8,828 nucleotides of DNA. Origin: Methylococcales bacterium. GTDB lineage: Bacteria; Pseudomonadota; Gammaproteobacteria; Methylococcales; Methylomonadaceae. Numbering within the stretch: the stretch's first letter is position 1; each line of letters starts with the position of its first letter. The position numbers and the translations under genes are program-made. Where the stretch lies: the NCBI GenBank assembly GCA_023146575.1, contig JAGLBU010000019.1, forward strand, positions 1 through 8,828, in the 5' to 3' direction. Under the pieces are notes generated by a model. That model worked only from the letters and a program-made list of their open reading frames with translations. It ran no database searches and had not been told where the DNA came from. Shown in pieces: positions 4,935 through 8,828 of the stretch.

Positions 4935-6758
4935 TGAAATATTAGGGATGCCACGATTAATGTTAACTTCGGTTGGATAAGCAAATTCGAGGTTGTTTTC
5001 GGCTAAAATGTCGGCAATTTTAAACAGAACATCCTCTTTCACTCGTAGCCATTCTTCCCACGCCACTGATTTTGAAAAACAATAAATTAAAATATCAATT
5101 GAAAAATCATTGTAGCGATCCATAAAAACCAGTTGGGTATTTTTAATGCCGTAAGTGTCGGCTTGAGAGGAAAATTTAAAATGTCCACGTTTTTGATTGG
5201 GCATTTGGGCGCGTGGATTGGCAATGCCTTTATGGTTTTGCAACATGTCACGGATGTCGTCTAAAGCTTGGCGAATATCTGTCATATCGCTTTCGTAAGT
5301 GACCCCAATATACATTTTTATGCGTCGTCCAACTGAGCGCCGATTCCAGTTTTTAACGCTTGAGACCGATACAGAGGCATTAGGAATGGTAATCAAGGCA
5401 TTATCAAAGGTTCGGATGGTGGTACTGCGCAAACCAATTTCAGCGACCGTGCCTTCGGTATCGCCAATTTTAACCCAGTCCCCCATTTTAAAAATATTAT
5501 CAAATAAAATGGTGATGCCGCCAAAAAGATTGGATAAGGTGTCTTTTGCCGCCAGTGCAAATGCCAGCCCGCCTAAACCTAAGGTTGAAATAATAGCGCT
5601 AATATTAACCCCAAAATGTTTTAAAGAAATGGTGACAACAACAATCAACATAATGGCTTTAATCACTTGAATGGCAAGATTAAACAGCTCTTTTCGTAAC
5701 GCTTTATTGGTGCGGCTGAGTTTTCTAATTTGTAATAGCGCAATGCTGTCTAAAAGTTTGAAGAAAAACCAAACGTAAATGAAAGCATAGATGGCAAAGA
5801 CAATGCCCTCGACTAACACCCGATAATCGACTCGATAAAAAAGCGCGTTCATGGCTAAATCTAGCCCGAAAAAAATAACCAGACTTCTTAATGGGGTGCG
5901 AATTTCATGGTAAATCAACTCTTGATGATCGACACCCGCTTCCAAAACATAGCTTTCGACAATCCAGCTGGTGAATTTAAAAACAAAAGGATGGCATAGG
6001 TAAACGAGTAAGACAATGATAAACGACAGTAATATGCCGCCCGTATCGACTTTAAGCGTGGATAATTTATGGTTGATAGGGCGGATAAACTCAAAATGAT
6101 TAATGTAGGCAATCATGGAGGACAGAGAAAGGTATTTTGTCCAATGGATCACCGATACTTTTTCAGAATTATTAATACAATAATGCAAAATATCTTGATA
6201 GCTGTCATTGGCAATTCGAAATTGACGATAATTTTGTTCAAGCTTAAGGTAAATAGGCGAATCTTGTTCTGGCGGTAATTTTATACGACGGCGTTTTTTA
6301 ATGTTTCTGGATAGTTTGTTTTTAGCGTAATGGACGATGCTTGAGGCAGGTTTATAATCTTGGTTAGCATGAATTAAATAGGTCAAAAAATCACGAGTAT
6401 TTTTCTGTGTTTGATAAAATTCTTGTTTGAATGTATCGCGCGCCATTGCCAGCTTATTATTTCTTTCTTTGTTGACATTAATTCGAGTGATTAATAAATT
6501 TAATCGTTCATTGCTGATAACTGTAGGGAATTCATCAATAGAAGAGGTTTGCAGTTGCTCAACTAAGGTTTTTAACAATGTATTTTTAGCGGTTAATAGG
6601 GCGTCAATTTTGGCATCATCTTCCAGTGCTAATAACGATTGATTTAAAGTATTAAGTGCTTCTATTTTATCAATAATTTTCTGTTGATTGACGGTGGCTT
6701 CTGCAAAAACAAAAAGACTATTAAGCAGGAGAACTAAAAATAGAGCGACTCGAATCAT
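4923..6758 (-). CDS. MscS-family mechanosensitive channel with long periplasmic N-domain
   Basis: The 611-residue protein is an inner-membrane channel expected to open under hypo-osmotic membrane tension. Residues 1-19 form a signal peptide (hydrophobic core ALFLVLLLNSLFVFA). Residues 20-235 are charged, mostly helical and probably periplasmic, a feature of the larger MscS relatives such as MscK and YbiO but not of E. coli MscS (286 residues). Membrane segments are seen at about 240-258, 288-307, 313-336 and 361-383, followed by the pore-lining helix (about 387-415) with LGLGGLAFALAAKDTLSN. The cytoplasmic beta domain follows (FKMGDWVKIGDTEGTVAEIGLRS, 423-445; ITIPNASVSVSSVKNWNR, 456-473), then the alpha-beta C-domain with YRVDYR-independent motifs ending near EFAYPTEVNI. 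It starts 6 nt after the panC stop with no Shine-Dalgarno sequence, so coupled translation is likely. The ion or solute preference cannot be read from sequence. Confidence 0.92.
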   Translation of the reverse strand: MIRVALFLVLLLNSLFVFAEATVNQQKIIDKIEALNTLNQSLLALEDDAKIDALLTAKNTLLKTLVEQLQTSSIDEFPTVISNERLNLLITRINVNKERNNKLAMARDTFKQEFYQTQKNTRDFLTYLIHANQDYKPASSIVHYAKNKLSRNIKKRRRIKLPPEQDSPIYLKLEQNYRQFRIANDSYQDILHYCINNSEKVSVIHWTKYLSLSSMIAYINHFEFIRPINHKLSTLKVDTGGILLSFIIVLLVYLCHPFVFKFTSWIVESYVLEAGVDHQELIYHEIRTPLRSLVIFFGLDLAMNALFYRVDYRVLVEGIVFAIYAFIYVWFFFKLLDSIALLQIRKLSRTNKALRKELFNLAIQVIKAIMLIVVVTISLKHFGVNISAIISTLGLGGLAFALAAKDTLSNLFGGITILFDNIFKMGDWVKIGDTEGTVAEIGLRSTTIRTFDNALITIPNASVSVSSVKNWNRRSVGRRIKMYIGVTYESDMTDIRQALDDIRDMLQNHKGIANPRAQMPNQKRGHFKFSSQADTYGIKNTQLVFMDRYNDFSIDILIYCFSKSVAWEEWLRVKEDVLFKIADILAENNLEFAYPTEVNINRGIPNISLPN

Positions 6759-6764
6759 AGTGTT

Positions 6765-7610
6765 TTAGCCCAGGGTGAGGTAAATATTATCAATTAAACG
6801 CGGTTTTCCCAGTGAAGCAGCGGCGAGAATAACCAGTGCTTGATGACCTCGGTTAGCGGTTAATAAATCATCGACACGACAAATGGAAAAATAATCCACT
6901 GTAAAGCCTGATTCACGTAAATATTGTTTTTGTTGTTGTTCAATTTCCCGAAAACTTTGTTGTGATTGGATAATATATTTTTTTGCCTGAGACAAAGATT
7001 GATAAAGTTTTGGCGCAATTTGACGCTCCTTAAAGGTTAAATAACCATTACGAGAACTCATCGCTAAACCATCTTTTTCACGTACGGTTGCCACGCTTTC
7101 AAGCTGAATGGGGAGATTTAAATCTCGAATCATTAATTGAATAATCGTCAGTTGCTGAAAATCTTTTTCACCTAAAAAAAGATAATGGGCTTGGGTCATA
7201 CTAATCAGTTTACAAACCACGGTACTGACCCCCGTAAAGTGTCCTTGTCGATATTTTCCACAATGTAAGTTTGATAATTCGGAGACTATCACGTGGGTTT
7301 TAGCGTGATCGGGATAAATTTCATCAACGGCAGGTAAAAAAAGTAGATCAACCGCTTCTATTATTAAGGCTTCCGTATCTTGTTTTTTAGTGCGGGGATA
7401 GTTTGAAAAATCTTCACCAGCTGAAAATTGGCTAGGGTTGACAAAAATACTGACAATGACTTTATCGGCTTTTTTTTGCGCAGCGTTGACCAATGCTAAA
7501 TGCCCTTGATGTAAATTGCCCATCGTAGGCACAAAGGCGATGGTAAACGATTGGGATTTCCATTGCGCAACCGTTGTCCGCAAGCGTTGAATAGAGTTGA
7601 CGATTTTCAT
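6765..7610 (-). CDS. panC: Pantothenate synthetase
   Basis: Joins pantoate and beta-alanine with ATP to make pantothenate, the vitamin B5 precursor of coenzyme A, in the cytoplasm. The 281-residue length matches E. coli (283). Expected motifs are all present: the nucleotide-binding PTMGNLHQGH (28-37, HxGH type), FVNPSQF (56-62), CGKYRQGHFTGV (117-128), FLGEKDFQQL (145-154), REKDGLAMSSRN with the KMSKS-like loop (about 177-188) and RLIDN near the end. The ATG lies 6 nt after the queA stop, without a clear ribosome binding site, suggesting translational coupling. The usual partner panB is not next to it in this window; neighbours are queA and a channel gene instead. Identification is secure. 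Confidence 0.97.
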   Translation of the reverse strand: MKIVNSIQRLRTTVAQWKSQSFTIAFVPTMGNLHQGHLALVNAAQKKADKVIVSIFVNPSQFSAGEDFSNYPRTKKQDTEALIIEAVDLLFLPAVDEIYPDHAKTHVIVSELSNLHCGKYRQGHFTGVSTVVCKLISMTQAHYLFLGEKDFQQLTIIQLMIRDLNLPIQLESVATVREKDGLAMSSRNGYLTFKERQIAPKLYQSLSQAKKYIIQSQQSFREIEQQQKQYLRESGFTVDYFSICRVDDLLTANRGHQALVILAAASLGKPRLIDNIYLTLG

Positions 7611-7616
7611 AATTAA

Positions 7617-8633
7617 TTAGGCGGATAAAAACATGGCATCACCATAACTGAAAAAACGATACTGCTGTTCGATGGCGTGTTGATACGCCTTCATGACACT
7701 TTCATAATTGGCAAAGGCGGAGACTAACATCAACAAAGTGGATTCAGGTAAATGAAAATTGGTGAGTAAGGCATCCACACTTTTAAAGTGATAACCAGGA
7801 GTAATAAAAAGCTGGGTATCGCCAAAACCTGCGGTTAATAGTCCACTTTGACTGGCGGATTCTAACGCTCTGACGGCGGTTGTACCAATGGCAATCACTC
7901 GCCCCCCTTGAGCGCGGGTTTTTTCAACAGCGGTGACGGTTTCGGCATCCACGTTAAAATATTCTTTGTGCATACGATGATCGTCTAAGTTTTCCACGCG
8001 CACGGGTTGAAACGTGCCACTGCCGACATGCAAGGTCACAAAAGTAGTCGCAATATTTTTTTGTTGAATTTTTTGCATTATTTCTTCATCAAAATGCAAC
8101 CCTGCGGTAGGTGCGGCAACCGCCCCTTGTTTTTGTGCAAAGACAGTTTGATAACGCTGTAAATCCTCCGCATCGTCTTCCCTAGTAATATAAGGCGGCA
8201 AAGGAATATGACCAATCGCCTCTAAAACATCCATTAATGGCACTTTAAAGGATAACCTAAATAAATCCTCTTCACGGCCGATAACCTCACATCGAAAGTC
8301 ATTATCCAACTGTAAAATTGCCCCTGATTTGGGGGATTTACTGGCTTTAATATGTGCGAGGGCATGATGGGTGTCTTCAATTCGTTCAATCAAAATTTCA
8401 ATTTTCCCTCCTGTTTCTTTTTGACCATATAAGCGCGCAGGAATAACTTTGGTATTATTAAACACCAATAAATCATTGGGATTGAGAAGATCAATAAATT
8501 GCGTAAACTGATTATCTTGACACACCCCTGTGATTTTATTCAGGCACAATAAACGACTGTCACGCCGATTGGCTAAGGGTTTTTGGGCAATAAGATTTTT
8601 AGGGAGATGATAATTAAAGTCACTTTTTTTCAT
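7617..8633 (-). CDS. queA: S-adenosylmethionine:tRNA ribosyltransferase-isomerase
   Basis: Transfers and rearranges the ribose of S-adenosylmethionine onto preQ1 at position 34 of tRNAs with GUN anticodons, giving epoxyqueuosine in the queuosine pathway. Family motifs run through the protein: DFNYHLPKNLIAQ at the N-terminus, FNNTKVIPARLYG, GHIPLPPYI, AVAAPTAGLHF, TLHVGSGTFQPVR, GTTAVRALES, TNFHLPESTLLMLVSAFA and FFSYGDAMFL at the end. I start at the ATG at 8633 (338 residues, MKKSDFNYHL), which fits the family N-terminus; a GTG two codons upstream (8639) is possible. Neither has a clear Shine-Dalgarno sequence. The C-terminus is about 15 residues shorter than in E. coli (356). tgt, the usual neighbour, is not seen; panC follows after 6 nt. 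Confidence 0.97.
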   Translation of the reverse strand: MKKSDFNYHLPKNLIAQKPLANRRDSRLLCLNKITGVCQDNQFTQFIDLLNPNDLLVFNNTKVIPARLYGQKETGGKIEILIERIEDTHHALAHIKASKSPKSGAILQLDNDFRCEVIGREEDLFRLSFKVPLMDVLEAIGHIPLPPYITREDDAEDLQRYQTVFAQKQGAVAAPTAGLHFDEEIMQKIQQKNIATTFVTLHVGSGTFQPVRVENLDDHRMHKEYFNVDAETVTAVEKTRAQGGRVIAIGTTAVRALESASQSGLLTAGFGDTQLFITPGYHFKSVDALLTNFHLPESTLLMLVSAFANYESVMKAYQHAIEQQYRFFSYGDAMFLSA

Positions 8634-8670
8634 AGGCACGCATATTATCAGTTTATTTCCTTTAAAACAC

Positions 8671-8699
8671 TGGTCTTTTTAAAATCATTTGCTTATAAT
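8671..8699 (+). promoter_or_regulatory. Promoter of tRNA-Leu
   Basis: A perfect -10 box TATAAT lies at 8694-8699, 12 nt before the mature tRNA. TGGTCT (8671-8676) is a weak -35 at 17-nt spacing. The same bases read TATAAG on the other strand (8692-8697) and could be the -10 of queA, though no good -35 is seen for it. Confidence 0.6.
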
Positions 8700-8711
8700 G
8701 GTAAATTCTGT

Positions 8712-8796
8712 GCCGGGGTGGTGAAACTGGTAGACGCGCTGGATTCAAAATCCAGTTCCTTCGGGAGTGTCGGTTCGATTCCGACCCTCGGTACCA
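8712..8796 (+). tRNA. tRNA-Leu, anticodon CAA
   Basis: An 85-nt class II tRNA with encoded CCA. The acceptor stem is GCCGGGG/CCTCGGT, the first pair being G-U rather than the G-C of E. coli tRNA-Leu(CAA). The anticodon stem CTGGA/TCCAG encloses TTCAAAA, giving anticodon CAA, which reads UUG. The long variable arm has a TCC/GGA stem capped by TTCG. The T arm is GTCGG-TTCGATT-CCGAC and the discriminator is A73, the key leucine identity base. It is read away from queA. Confidence 0.97.
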
Positions 8797-8807
8797 TAGA
8801 ATTAAAC

Positions 8808-8828
8808 AAAAAAACCTGCAAGCCTTAA
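8808..8828 (+). other. Probable first half of a terminator cut by the window end
   Basis: A run of seven A is followed by CCTGCAAGCCTTAA up to the last base. An A run leading into a GC-rich arm ending in TTAA is how a hairpin terminator for tRNA-Leu would begin; the second arm would lie beyond the window. This is a guess from form and place. Confidence 0.3.

Noticed and set aside
5299..5670. 123-residue + strand ORF opposite the channel gene
   Set aside because: It is a shadow of the MscS coding frame, with no ribosome binding site or recognisable motif.
8634..8639. GTG start for queA two codons upstream
   Set aside because: The ATG at 8633 matches the family N-terminus; neither start has a ribosome binding site, so the GTG cannot be fully excluded.
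8583..8828. 81-residue + strand ORF with GVVKLVDALDSKS
   Set aside because: This peptide is the conceptual translation of tRNA-Leu, a well-known false ORF; the rest is intergenic and antisense to queA.

Overview
The window is an AT-rich stretch of a bacterial chromosome. The protein sequences (ThrRS, IF3, L20, L35, PanC, QueA) and the tRNA genes look gammaproteobacterial. The exact lineage cannot be fixed from this sequence; a Thiotrichales- or Methylococcales-like bacterium is only a guess. I see no transposase, phage gene, CRISPR array or integration site, and every gap between genes is under 300 bases.

Layout. Positions 1-1467 (+ strand) hold the 3' end of a gene for a GHKL-type ATP-binding (anti-sigma/RsbW-like) protein. 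It is followed 3 nt later by a gene for an unusual protein: an N-terminal STAS domain (anti-sigma antagonist type) joined to a PhnD-like solute-binding domain with no signal peptide. A 13-bp bidirectional terminator separates this pair from the convergent minus-strand genes.

The minus strand, read from right to left, runs queA - panC - mscS-family channel - tRNA-Val(GAC) - hairpin terminator - thrS - infC - rpmI - rplT. The first three genes are separated by only 6 nt each and lack clear Shine-Dalgarno sequences, so they look translationally coupled. tRNA-Val has its own promoter and terminator, but thrS starts only 31 nt after that terminator. The translation block thrS-infC-rpmI-rplT is the classical order. 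infC appears to start with the rare codon AUC, placed 8 nt from a strong GGAGG, which fits IF3 autoregulation. The infC-rpmI gap of 159 nt contains a terminator-like hairpin, a second hairpin and a 23-codon leader ORF with a good ribosome binding site ending just before rpmI, so it is a likely control region for L35/L20. At the right edge tRNA-Leu(CAA) is read on the + strand, divergent from queA.

Most of the window is conserved housekeeping sequence. The parts most worth attention are the ATPase/STAS-PhnD pair (a possible ligand-sensing partner-switching module), the AUC start of infC, and the leader between infC and rpmI.
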